Notes under the pieces: model-generated
Databases searched by the model: none
What the model saw: the letters and a program-made list of their open reading frames with translations, nothing else
Told to the model about the DNA's origin: nothing
Made by a program: the position numbers and the translations under genes
In this document: positions 11,880 to 22,155 of the stretch, piece by piece
Position numbering within the stretch: position 1 is the stretch's first letter
How the letters are laid out: the number at the start of each line of letters is the position of its first letter
Assembly (NCBI GenBank): GCA_034509735.1
Contig: JACGWO010000003.1
Span: 36,974,466 to 37,038,465, forward strand
Direction: 5' to 3'
DNA from: Sesamum alatum
Lineage: Eukaryota > Streptophyta > Magnoliopsida > Lamiales > Pedaliaceae
Length of the DNA: 64,000 bases

Positions 11880-12273
11880 GATTTTAGATTTATTTTTGGT
11901 GGGCGACGAATTTTCAAATAAACGTCTCTTGCAGTAATGTATAGCGCGTGTACGCTGCGCTTGCCATCCAATCAAATCAAGTCAGTGTAAAGTTTAGTTG
12001 TAGAATAATTCTCATTTGAATAAAAAATAAATATAGTTTACTTTATTAAAAACATATGGTACTATCTATAGTTATTTAAAAAAAATTCTTACCTAACACT
12101 GTCTATGCAATCATAAATTATCAACTATTAAACTTTTATTTCACTATCGCTTACTAAAAAAATTCTCAAATCGAACAAACTTATTTCACTTAATTTTTAT
12201 TTTTTTTTTCCCACTAAAATATGATGAGATGAAAGAGCAAGCAATTGTCTAATTCCCAGCAGCCTGTATAAAG
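11880..12273 (+). promoter_or_regulatory. Upstream arm and TATA box of SP3
   Basis: The arm is shared with 7020-7440. A TATAAAG box at 12,267-12,273 sits 139 bases before the ATG, the usual family spacing. The CCTACGTGG box of the other promoters is not seen. SP4 has the same CCTGTATAAAGAGGAGCTC block. Confidence 0.5.
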
Positions 12274-12405
12274 AGGAGCTCCATGTGAGGTATCATTTGC
12301 TCATTTCCCTTTACTACAAAACGCGCTTTTTTCTTTAGAAAGAAGAAAAAACGCGCCTTTTTCTTTAGTAGAATCTTGGATTCTACTAACTTCCTCAACC
12401 ACTAG

Positions 12406-12552
12406 ATGCCGCCGTTTCCAGACAACATTAATCTGAAATCAGCGTTCCGGACTCCAGTCCGAGGAGCCATCAAGCGCCGAATCTTAAGCGCTCTCTTCCG
12501 CATAATAAAGAATGCTTTCTTCGTTCGTGTTCCTTGTCTCCTGGGGAATTGA
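12406..12552 (+). CDS. SP3: small basic peptide, 48 residues (divergent subtype)
   Basis: An intact ORF with the family core TPVRGAIKRRILSALFRIIK followed by NAFFVRVPCLLGN. Calculated net charge is about +8 (nine K/R, one D). The ATG used by SP5-SP10 is here CTG (after AATTAAT-like sequence), so translation would begin 27 bases upstream at 12,406, adding MPPFPDNIN. The helix core is conserved by similar residues (M to I, F to L, S to A) rather than copied exactly, which suggests an old copy kept by selection. The C-terminus VRVPCLLGN is unlike other copies except the broken SP4. Function unknown; no signal peptide visible. Confidence 0.55.
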   Translation: MPPFPDNINLKSAFRTPVRGAIKRRILSALFRIIKNAFFVRVPCLLGN

Positions 12553-13325
12553 TGACATGCATGCCCAAAATATGCTTCCATGGTTGTCGTTGTTCCGTTA
12601 ATCCGCCCGTTTACTTCTCAGTTGCATGCTACTTCCCTAGTGTTTGTGTCTTTACTTCATTTTGCTGATGATTGCCTTTCTGTCGTGCGTAACAAAGAAA
12701 GTTCTTGCACGAATCAGGTTTGATCGAATCAAATCAATTATAGAGCAAGTATGGTACAATTGCTATGCGATTGGTTCCTTTTCCTGAACTGTACACCAAT
12801 CACACGACAAGTGTATTGTACTTATCGTATGATTAATTCAAATTTGGTTGAACCAAGTCCGGGCTAGAATTTCTCAGGTAACAGCTCTTTTGTGTTTCAG
12901 GCATGTAACATATTTGTAATTTCTTTTTCTTTTAACGTCGTGTGGTGTCTGTTGCTAAAGATGTGAATGAATAATTTCAGTTCAATAACGTTCGTTTTCG
13001 TGTGAAGAACAATGGGGTTCTTAATCAAGATCCAGTGGGTTGATGTGGAGGTCGAGGTGGTAGGTTTCGGTAGCAAAGGAGAGTGTTACATGCTAAAGAG
13101 TTGGGCAATAATCTAACTGTAAGAGAAGATATTGAGTAATTTGGAAAACATTATTATAGGTCAATTGTTAATTAGGACAAGAACAAGATAGTAATTGCAG
13201 ACAGTAACTGAAGTAAATAGTATATAGCTAGTAGAAATGAAGGGTCGAGATTAGAGCGATCAAAGAGACGAAAAGAATTGACAGCCAGATAAAGATTTCC
13301 CGATGCAACTCATGAGTTGTTGGAT
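12553..13325. other. Region downstream of SP3, with a dispersed repeat
   Basis: About 12,700-12,880 (TCAGGTTTGATCGAATCAAA) matches 14,480-14,630 upstream of SP4, so the two units share a dispersed repeat. No gene seen in the rest. Confidence 0.4.
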
Positions 13326-13601
13326 TAATATTAAGGGTAAATTATATTGACACCTCCTAAGGTTAGATCTAATTTCACAAACACCTCTTGTTTTTTGTGA
13401 AATTACAGCTACACCCCTGATATTGTAATTGTATTACAACTACACCACATATTCAAAGGCAAAACTTACACTAATTCTCCCTAAAAAGTATTACATTAAC
13501 ACCCCTCAAGGAGTGTAACTGTAATTTCGCAAAAGACAGGAAATATTTATGTAATTGAGTTTAATATCAGAAAGTGTCAATATAATTTACCCTAATATTA
13601 A
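13326..13601. mobile_element. Foldback element with perfect 9-base target duplication
   Basis: The element (13,335-13,592) begins GGGTAAATTATATTGACACC and ends with its inverse GTGTCAATATAATTTACCC. It is flanked by TAATATTAA at 13,326-13,334 and 13,593-13,601. Same family as 46,911-47,128 and 52,148-52,527. No coding capacity. Confidence 0.8.
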
Positions 13602-14640
13602 TGTCGGAATACATTCCTAAACCTTGTTTATGAGAATATGGCTAGTGCTTTTTAACTTTTCGCTGCTCCTCGTCCCACATTAAGAAGAGATCACAAAGTC
13701 AAAGAAAACGACATTCATTGATCTGTTGATGTGCATCAATGAAAGGTAACGAGGCAGATTCGATTTTTTATTGCAAATTCTATTGTATTTTTTATTTCAT
13801 TTTATATATAGAAACCACATATTTTACTAAATAAAATATATAATGTTATATTTATACAATAAAATTTGAAATAAATAATCCATTCGGACTAATGAGAGTG
13901 TTGCTTTATAATATAGACTTGCCATTGGGTTTTGTCCATTAACAATTTTTACTAAACTCGTTTATATTTAATAAAATTGGCAACATAAACCCTATTGATT
14001 TTCGTAAGCATATATGTTCGCATTTCATAAAAATATATATTAATGTATAAATTTTATATTGCCAAATGTCAACAATATATTAGGAAATATATTATCCCTT
14101 TCAACAAAAACCCAATAAATTAATTATTATTCTGCAACCACAACAACTCCTGTTAAGTTCTGTTTATGGAAGGAAATTTTGACCGTTTAGATTGTAAACG
14201 CGTTGGCTGTTAATAAAATGTGGATCAGAAATCGTGAAGTAAAAATATTACTAAGTTCTTGAAAAAAAATTTACGATAATTTTAAGTCGAACTCTGTAAG
14301 TTTGATTTGCACTAATTTTTTTTTTATTATTATTATTAAATGTGCCCCATAAAACGTCTATTATTAACTTTTATTGAATTTTAGATTTATTTTTGGTGGA
14401 CGATGAATTTTCAAAGAAACTGCCATATTACTGGGATGTATAGTCCTAGTTGAGATATGTACTAGGGAGATTTTTATTCAAATCAGGTTCGATCAAATTA
14501 AATTAATTATATATTAAGTGTGATATATTTATCATGTGATTGGTTATTTTTTTTGAATTATACACCAATTATACGATAGCATATAATTAGTTCAGTTCCG
14601 ACCAAAATCAATTTAACTTAAAATTTCCTAGACAATAACA
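13602..14640. other. AT-rich stretch between SP3 and SP4
   Basis: No gene seen. Holds a fragment of the SP upstream arm (14,380-14,440) and the dispersed repeat shared with 12,700-12,880. Confidence 0.4.
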
Positions 14641-14657
14641 TGATTCCCCCAAGCCTG

Positions 14658-14664
14658 TATAAAG
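14658..14664 (+). promoter_or_regulatory. TATA box of SP4
   Basis: TATAAAG in the same CCTGTATAAAGAGGAGCTC context as SP3, 107 bases before the SP4 ATG. Confidence 0.5.
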
Positions 14665-14764
14665 AGGAGCTCTCTGTGCTGTATCATTTGCTCGTTTCTC
14701 TTTATTAAACCAAGTAGAACAACCCAATGGCCCAAACCAACAATCTGCTAACTTCCTCAACCAG

Positions 14765-14905
14765 ATGCCGTCCTCCACAGACAACATTCGGAAATCAGGT
14801 TCCGGACACCCGTCCGAGGAGCCGTCAAACGCCGAATCTTCAGCTCCCTCTTCCGCATAATAAAGAATGCTTTCTTGTGTTGCGTTCGTTGTCTCCTCGG
14901 GAATG
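14765..14905 (+). pseudogene. SP4: broken copy, sister of SP3
   Basis: From the ATG at 14,765 the frame starts like SP3 (MP..., DNI, KS), but one base is missing in the GCGTTCC block. The frame therefore shifts and stops after about 31 residues. The family frame remains readable downstream as TPVRGAVKRRIFSSLFRIIK then NAF, but it has no ATG in phase, and the SP3 stop (AATTGA) has become AATGAATGG, so that frame runs on to 15,069. Two independent lesions argue for a dead copy. Confidence 0.7.
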
Positions 14906-15534
14906 AATGGCATGCATGCCTAAAATTTGCTTCCTTGGATGCCGACGGTCAGTTGATTGGCCCGTATACTGCTCGGTCCCGTGTTATGAATAAAGGCCCA
15001 TACCGCTCCCTGGTCAATTCAAAACCTATATTTTTAAGAATAATAACTAAAATGTCCCTCTATATATAAGAAAAAATTATATGCTTATATAATATATTTA
15101 TATAAATTTTAATTAAAAAATATACTTATAATATATATAACATATAGAATTAAATTTTATAATTTATAAAAATAAAATTATTATTTAAAATTATAATAAT
15201 AACCCCCTACCCCCACCCCTACCCCTCCCCTCCCCCCCCTTCCCCCACCCTGCCTACCCTCCTCCCGTAGAGGAGGGCGATGGCGTCGCTCAAATGTCGA
15301 GCGCGACACTATCGCCCTCGCGATTGGGGACGGATCCGAGGTGAGTTTTGCTGGGTTCGGGTTGAATTGCCACCCCTAAATGTAATGTTATTTTTGTTTG
15401 GTTGCAGATCAGATTTGACTCATCAAAAATTAAGAAATTGAATAAAAAATTTGTTCGGCTTACTTTGTGATGCATAATTAATCTTTTCTTTTTTTACTAT
15501 TTGAAATCATGATTATATAATTACATCAGTATAA
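14906..15534. other. Region downstream of SP4, with a C-rich tract
   Basis: No gene seen. A C-rich run lies at about 15,203-15,265, followed by a GC-richer patch with GTCGCTC / GAGCGCGAC. Confidence 0.4.
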
Positions 15535-15735
15535 ATAAATTGAGAATGATGGAGTTAAGATCTCACAATCTAGAGATTGTGAATTCGAACTTACGATTTA
15601 AGTGGTGGAGTCTACTCTCATATTTTTGACCTCTATCAACACATATTTTTGTGGAATTTATTTTTACTGTCGGGAGTGTATTATAGAGGCCATAAATTAA
15701 ATAATGCTACTCCACAAAAATATGTGTTGATAGAT
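15535..15735. repeat. tRNA-derived SINE-like relic and a hairpin
   Basis: GAGATTGTGAATTCGAAC near 15,573-15,590 resembles a tRNA B-box region as in SINE heads. Just after it, TATCAACACATATTTTTGTGGA (15,636-15,657) is repeated inverted at about 15,710-15,732, able to form a hairpin. Confidence 0.35.
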
Positions 15736-17804
15736 AATATCGATATTCATTATCGAATTTTTTAATATCAAGATATCATTTTATGTTGATTTATGATTAT
15801 AAATATGACTGTAATTTTAATTCAGGCAATAAATTATTTTGTAGATGAAGACATGGACAATAAGTTAATTTGTACATGTTTTTATTTAAGTTTCATGTCC
15901 CCCCATCCTCCATCTTAATCTTCCTCATCTTCCACTTTCTTTATTAAAGGACCACTTCATCTAAAAATTGAAAGTGTTAGAGAGAAAAAAAATATTTAAT
16001 ATTAATATCTTAATAAGTATTTTTCACATGCAAATTCTACACGTGAAAGCTTTCTTTTATATATGAATCGGACCAAACCCCTTATTTGGTCTGACTCTAA
16101 TATTATATTGAAGGCTCATTTAAAAATTTAAATCGATAGAGATAAAAAAGAGTATATATTTAATAATAATATCTTGATATTTTTTACCATATGAAAAATG
16201 AAATGATGGAAAAGAAGTTGAAGTTATAAAAGAAAAATGTGAGATGAAAAGAACCCAAAAAAGGGCAGTTTTAGTTATTTTCTAATAAAGAATAAGTCAT
16301 CTTTATATATATTTCAACCACACAATTAATCCACGACGAACACCAGAACAAATTATTGCAAAATTAAAAAGTAGGCCCAATGATTGTTAGATACCATTTT
16401 ACTATATAATAATAAAAAGCGTTAAATATACTTTGGTCCCTGAATTATTATTGATGTAATATTTATCGTTCTGAACTAACAAATATATATAATACCTACT
16501 CCTGGTTGGACAAATTGTCTGTCAAGCCTTGAAAAATTATATTATTCTAAATATATTTTAGTATTTTTCACATTAAATCATCACCCAATTATTTTCTAAC
16601 TAAAAAGAATTTTTACTAAGTAAAGAATTTAAATTAAAAGTAGAATAATAAATTAATATATGTAATAGAGACACAACAAATGTAATATCCTAATAATTCA
16701 TATATACTTTTCAAAAGAAATTTACAATACACATGCTTAACCAAAAGTTAAGCACTTTTAAGAAAAAAAATGCATAAATATATTTGATCATATTCTTCAA
16801 AGAAGGTATATTAAAAAAAACTTAATTTATACATATATATATATACGTGTATATATATTATTTAAAATTATTTAACTTCAATTTTCTTGATGTTCAACAT
16901 GGGAATGGGATTGCATGGTACTTTTATATATATACATAGTTGTTAAGTACACTCGACTCGACGTGTGTGCAAAATAGTAAATTTGATATATGAATATATA
17001 AATAGAAAATACGTTATACGTAGGCCAAAATGCATCCAAATGAAAGAGGAGAAGTACGGGAAAGAGAGACATAACAGTGGTAATTGCTGAAATCTATTCT
17101 TATAATAAATTCGACCTTGCTTATTATAGTCTACAAGTTTCGAATAAGAAAATAATTTTAGTAACTATTCCATGCATGTTTATATAAATAAAATAATTAT
17201 AAGAATGTCGCATGTGCTAGGTGGGGGTTTGACATTAACCCTTACCCGCTTATTGATTTCCAACGAATTGTCCCTATACAATCTAAAAGTTGTAAACGAA
17301 GAGTGTTTACTGCCTTTACACGAATCACAAACTAAATAAATCTGCACCCTAATCTAAATAATTTAAAGAATTGGTGCTTTATTAGTATTAATATAAATGT
17401 TACCTTAATATATCTATCCCCCACATTATTTCCAAATACTTGTATGCCTTGGCATTGGATCACAACTAGCAAAGTATTCATCTTAGATGAGTCTGGTACA
17501 AGGTTGATGTTTTGTACAGGTTATAATTTTGGAAAATTTTAATTTATACATCTGAACTATACATTATGTATCAAATATTCCCTAAATTATAAAACGGACC
17601 AAACACCCCTTGTCGTTGATGGGCAATGGTTAAAATTAGATAACTTTATTAATACTTTGAGAAAAGTACATGACAAAAGTGGGCTTCGACCTGTCACTTA
17701 AAATTTTTTACCATCATAGATTTGGGGGTTGAATATCAAAATTACTCGTGATGGAGGGAAATGACCCATTGTAATGATTGCTTTTTATTATAAAAGGCGA
17801 AACC
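15736..17804. other. AT-rich intergenic stretch
   Basis: No gene seen; short unremarkable ORFs only. Confidence 0.4.
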
Positions 17805-18080
17805 AAAAAATCACGGGAAAAATGCAATTACCCCCTTGTGATATGAAAAATGTGCAAAATAAATCATGTAAAAAATAAATAGCAATTTACCTCCTGTATT
17901 TTAAAAAATAGAGCAAAAAACCCTTTAAAAATGGAGCAAAAACCCTCCCTCTGTGAGTAGGTTGTTTGCTGCATTTTGAATAACACAGTGGGATAAATTG
18001 CTAATTATTTTTTTACAGAGAGATAATTGCTCTTTTTAATTAACACAGTGGGGCAAATTGCATTTAACCCAAAAAATCAC
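17805..18080. mobile_element. Short foldback element, Mutator-like, perfect 10-base duplication
   Basis: The element (17,815-18,070) begins GGGAAAAATGCAATTACCCC and ends GCATTTAACCC. It is flanked by AAAAAATCAC at 17,805-17,814 and again at 18,071-18,080. Same family as 600-858. It lies about 250 bases upstream of the SP5 promoter boxes. Confidence 0.8.
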
Positions 18081-18321
18081 TTCAAAAAAGAGACTTGGAA
18101 GAAAAAGATTGAAAAATATGATCAAATTGCCTTAATAAACATTGTTGCATTGATCTCCCTTATTATTTAAGAAGAGAAGAATCTGTGTTGGTGTATGGGG
18201 CCAAGCCACCGCCGTGGGAACAAAAGTTTTTCCCACATTGCGGCGTCCTAAATTTTATTATAAATTAATGTTTTGGACATCCACTCTTTCCCAAAATACC
18301 CTCCTTCAACAATGTAGGCAT

Positions 18322-18423
18322 CCTACGTGGTACCTGGACATGTGCACCCACCCCTACCTTCCATGAAATTTCATGTGGCCGTTGATACCGGCTTCGGAAA
18401 AGGGAAGAAATTACGTATAAATA
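18322..18423 (+). promoter_or_regulatory. Promoter of SP5
   Basis: CCTACGTGG at 18,322-18,330 (ABRE/G-box core ACGTG), a CCGTTGATA block near 18,379 and TATAAATA at 18,416-18,423, followed by ACTCTCGCATCTTTCACTTC. The TATA box is 128 bases before the ATG. The GGTCAA W-box seen further up in SP6, SP9 and SP10 is deleted here. Confidence 0.65.
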
Positions 18424-18543
18424 CTCTCGCATCTTTCACTTCCCACAACTTCTCTAAAATCATATCCCGCCTTTCTCTTTCCTAAAAAAAAAACAGAACC
18501 AACAAATATATTCGATCTTGGACGTCCATTTTCAGACCAGAGC

Positions 18544-18666
18544 ATGTCGAAATCCTACCCGACACCCGTCCGAGGAGCCGTCAAGCGCCGGATGTTCTCC
18601 TCTCTCTTCAGCATGTTGAAGAATGCCCCCCGCCGCTGCGTCCTTTGGTTCCAACGCAGAAACTGA
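18544..18666 (+). CDS. SP5: small basic peptide, 40 residues
   Basis: Intact ORF starting MSKSYPTPVRGAVKRR, then MFSSLFSMLKNAPRR, ending CVLWFQRRN. Calculated net charge is about +10 with no acidic residue. The start is in a conserved AGCATGTCGAAATCC context shared with SP6, SP7 and SP9. Hydrophobic residues M17, F18, L21, F22, M24, L25 follow the 3-4 spacing of an amphipathic helix; P29 would break it. One Cys, no signal peptide. Closest paralogue is SP7, with 3 synonymous and 3 amino-acid changes. Function unknown; a membrane-active, nucleic-acid-binding or signalling role cannot be told apart from sequence. Confidence 0.65.
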   Translation: MSKSYPTPVRGAVKRRMFSSLFSMLKNAPRRCVLWFQRRN

Positions 18667-19579
18667 AGTCCAATTCTCCTTCATCACTTACAACTTTGTC
18701 AGTGTGTGTCTGTGTGTGTTTGATGTTGAGAATAATAATAATAATGTATGTCTTTTAATTGTGGGTGGTTTGCATCATTGCATGTATGTTTAACACTCAG
18801 CCTTGTGTGTGATTCATGTAATAAATACTTGTTGTGTCTTTATGTTGATTTATGCTGTTGAGGTTCTGAATGCTCTGTTTCTTGCTCAATCATTTCAATT
18901 TATAACACTAGTCATAAATACTTGGTTTTTATGTTGATTTTCATGGTATTCAAGTAATCTGAATTCTCTGTTTTCTGGTGAATTGAATCATATAAATTTA
19001 TAACGTGATATAATATAGGCGGGGGAATAAGATACAGAAATAGAAAGAAGCAGAGTAAAGAAGAGATATTTGTTAGAAACAGAGCAGGGCCACGTTGCAG
19101 TTGCTGCTGTCCTCAAAATCTGAACAAATGCATGCCAGAGGATAGGGAAGGGATTGATTACATTAAGGTTTTATTTTCATGTCCGAAGGGGTAAATCGGG
19201 TAGTTCATGAAGAAACCTGGCTCAGGCTCACAGTAAAACTGCCGAGTACGGCTCCGGACTGGTCCCACCCCATACGCAGCTAGCTAAAGTGAAAGGAAAT
19301 AAGGGACCCTCATATGATTCTTTTTTCCAGTGGATTTTGAGGATTTGACCACTACTCTTACCACCATGAAATGACAAGTTTGCCCCTCCAAATTATTTAC
19401 ATAATAATAATAATAATATTGCACAAAAGGGGGATTTAGACCTCTTATCCCTATTGAAGATCATATCACAATTCAATTCAATTCAACGGTGGTCTCTCAT
19501 TATATTTTTTCTTCACCGACACAGGTTCGTAAACTCTTTGACCCGAAGTTGAAGTATCTTACTTTTGTATTGTTGGAAA
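18667..19579 (+). repeat. 3' region and tail of the SP5 unit
   Basis: Begins with the family 3' block (ACAACTTTGTCAGTGTGTG, an ATAATAATAATAATG run, GGTGGTTTGCAT) and an AATAAA signal at 18,820-18,825. The more distant part from about 19,070 (AGAAACAGAGCAG, GTCCTCAAAATCTGAACAA, a GGAAATAAGGG tract) matches 34,525-34,967 after SP8, and its end matches 926-1040 after SP1. The match stops abruptly at about 19,579, where foreign sequence begins. Confidence 0.75.
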
Positions 19580-19690
19580 TACAGCACATATGTGTCACAC
19601 GTTAATACATATTGCACATAATCAATTTCAGTGATTACCTCAATACTATGGTATGTAACTACGCAGCGGAATTAGTTTGTGACACCCAGA
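19580..19690. mobile_element. LTR-like border sequence
   Basis: Foreign sequence starting TGTTGGAAATAC replaces the expected SP tail. It contains TACGCAGCGGAA, a motif also present at 40,131, and looks like part of a retrotransposon end. No duplication of the target is visible. Confidence 0.3.
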
Positions 19691-21480
19691 TTTTTGTGGC
19701 TCGCCTACAAGCTTCCTACGACTTGTGGATCGGCAAGCACGTCCCTTTCACGGCCTTGTCATGAGCGCCTTCTTCTCGCTCCAAATAGATTGCTATTAGA
19801 GCTATACACTCAAGTTCATCCATAATCCTCATATAGGCTTCTGCCACTTTTCTGTCAGCAATGACTATATCATCACCTAGGATGGCATAATCCCAGAACT
19901 TCTTACCTGGATACACTTCGTAGGCCGCAAGCCAAACAACCATATGGTGTGTCAGCGTGAATGACGGCCAAGATGAGAGATAGCCAAGGGGTTGAACCCT
20001 CGTAAAGCGGTATACACGCGCTTTAGAAGGACTGCCAGTACGTTCGGGAGATCGGAACGCGATCTGGTTCATCATATGAAACCAAACGTGCCCCAGGTCA
20101 TCTCCAAAGATACCAGCAAGCATTGATCCCATAAGGACTGACGGGAACATGTCTGTAGCCGCTTTCAGATCAAAAGAATATAGCTCTTTCTTTCCTCGCA
20201 GCCGCCGAAGAGCTTGTTCCGGTTTCGAATACGAGACGGAGAAGAACGGAAATACTAGAGGAGAAGAGGCGAGTACGAGAGGGCAGGCATGTTTGGTAGC
20301 TAGCTTTCGAGCGAAGAGACCCGAAGAGATTTGTAAAAAGAGAAGATTGGGAACCTCTTAACTGTTGTACCGGTCTTTAAGTCCCTACTACTAGTAGGGC
20401 TAACCAGAGAGCCGCTTACTTGCTTGTGTGCCAGTTCATCTTCGTATAATTACAAAGCCAGGAAAAGGAAAGAAGAGCTAAGCGTTCAACTCCTAGTCCT
20501 AGTTCTAGTCCTCCCATTAAGAGTACGGGAGGTAAAAAGCAAGGTATTGAAAATTTCATTACCTACACCTGCTGCTATTCTTAAGAAGAGACGACTTTCT
20601 GTTGCCTTTGCTTATTTGCTTTCCAGCTTTACGAGAGAGCACTGCTTGAAAGAGTTTAGGACCTCTTAGTCCTTCCAATTCCTCGTACTTTAGTCGAGCA
20701 TATTACATAACCTCTTTAATTCACTGTGGCCACCCTTATGTAAAAGATTGCTGGACCATTATCTGCTGGTTGACTAATGCTAGCTTCAACAGATGTCCGG
20801 GTTAATCCAATTGTTCGTTTCAATTACTTTTCCAACCTGAGTTTCATTTTCTTCTGTTGTTGATTTCTCTTTCGCTAGAGTGTGAATCATACGCCGGATG
20901 TAATTAGATAGATATCATAAAGATTCTATAGTCTAGTGGAGTAGCCTATGTGCCACATATACTGGGCGATAGAGTTCGTTCGGGACACGTGGGCCGAGAA
21001 GCTCTAGGCAATTCTCACGATCACGGTCGATCATGGTTCAACTCCATGTCGTGAAAGTGAAACCAATCATTTCTTTCATTAACATCAACGAATCACTATC
21101 TTTCTTTCATCGGTAGGGCGATCAATCTTTGATTTCTGTGTGTAATCGGAGTGTAGCACCTCTCTCGCCTTATGGGCCTCCACAGATGTAACAAAAAGTA
21201 GAATTTTTTCTGTCTATAAGCTTGTGACTTGATCCGCTAGCGGTGGTTCGATTCCTGCTTGCGAGAAATGAAAAATGAAACGATCTACAGGGATTTTATG
21301 CTTCTCGTCCATTCTTTGAGTGAGTCGGGTCATCGGTTGGCTTGCTTCACCGGTCTGGCTCATCGGCTTCTTAATGACTAAAGCGGGGTCGGAGAGGTTA
21401 TGACTTTTCAGTGGAAGTTGAGCTCGTCGGATCTGCTGCCCGTGACGTGAGTGATCGTTGACCCTGCTCACACGAGTTAA
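19690..21480. other. Mitochondrial-type DNA inserted in the nucleus (NUMT)
   Basis: GC content rises sharply against the AT-rich flanks, and the texture (CTAGTCCTAGT runs, AAAGAAGAG tracts, GGTTCGATTCCTG) is that of plant mitochondrial intergenic DNA. It carries a mitovirus-type RNA polymerase fragment, a sequence class known in plant mitochondrial genomes. A short minus frame at 21,214-21,471 has no family I recognise. The outer limits are approximate. An assembly join is possible, but flanking nuclear repeats on both sides favour a true insertion. Confidence 0.6.
19716..20150 (-). pseudogene. Mitovirus-like RNA-dependent RNA polymerase fragment
   Basis: The minus-strand frame of 144 residues includes AILGDDIVIADRK, which holds the GDD catalytic core of viral RNA polymerases (motif C). 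It also has the FGDDLGHVWFHMMNQ and LGYLSSWPSF stretches typical of the mitovirus palm region. The frame stays open upstream of the ATG as far as a stop near 20,357, and a motif-A-like block lies just before that ATG. Even so it is only a fragment: the full polymerase is several times longer, and the N-terminal part is missing. Mitoviruses replicate in mitochondria, and old copies sit in plant mitochondrial DNA; here the copy came along with the mitochondrial insert. A nuclear copy is not expected to be active. Confidence 0.75.
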
Positions 21481-21750
21481 ACCCTTGAAGATTTATGGTG
21501 ATTCTCCAAGAGAAAATAGAGAGAGTATTTAGCGAGAAATTTTGAGAGAGTGTACGTGAATTTTAATTATTTCTTGTTCCATAAAAGTATCCTATTTATA
21601 GGTGTGCACGAGAGGAGTCTAATCAGAATACAAACTATAGGGGACTACAAACTCTTCACTCAAGAGCAGTCCTCCCTAACCACAAGTTTGGAAGACTTCA
21701 AACTCTTGAAATATGGATATTATTTACCAAATAAATTCGTCCATTGGTAA
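21481..21750. mobile_element. LTR-like remnant
   Basis: CCTATTTATAGGTG followed by CACGAGAGGAGTCTAATCAG resembles the TATA/R region of a plant retrotransposon LTR. A similar texture occurs at 35,988-36,447. No internal region or coding part is present. Confidence 0.3.
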
Positions 21751-21754
21751 AAAT

Positions 21755-22150
21755 CCACCAAATTTATTGATATTAAAAAGATTGATATTTACCCCCCAAT
21801 TAACTTATTATTGACCCACTGCAGGTCAAAAAAATATTTTCTGACTAAACTGGGTGAAGATATACCGTCTCACATGCATTAACGTGTGATGATGTATAAT
21901 GGACAGTTTGGTTTGTAAGAAGATTTGTTTGACCTACAATGAATCAGCAATAAGTCAATCGGAAGTAAGTATGAATTTTTATCCAAATTTTTTGTTAATA
22001 TAAGCAAATTTGGTGAATTTTGACTAATGAAAAGACTTATTTATTAGACGAAATGTATCAAATGTAATTTTTCAAATCATAAAAAAAGTATAATTACACA
22101 AGATCTTTGGATGGATAGGAAAGTGTAATTATCCCTTAAATATAATTATC
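21755..22150. repeat. Foldback element remnant (27.6 kb family)
   Basis: AAATTTATTGATATTAA at the left and TTAATATAAGCAAATTTGG at the right are inverted counterparts around TCACATGCATTAACGTGTGA. The same arms occur at 27,603-28,110 and, single-armed, at 54,740-54,935. Confidence 0.55.
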
Positions 22151-22155
22151 CGTAT

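Noticed and set aside
21230..21270. tRNA-like tail (GGTTCGATTCCTG) in the mitochondrial-type block
   Set aside because: I could not find matching acceptor, D and anticodon stems around it.
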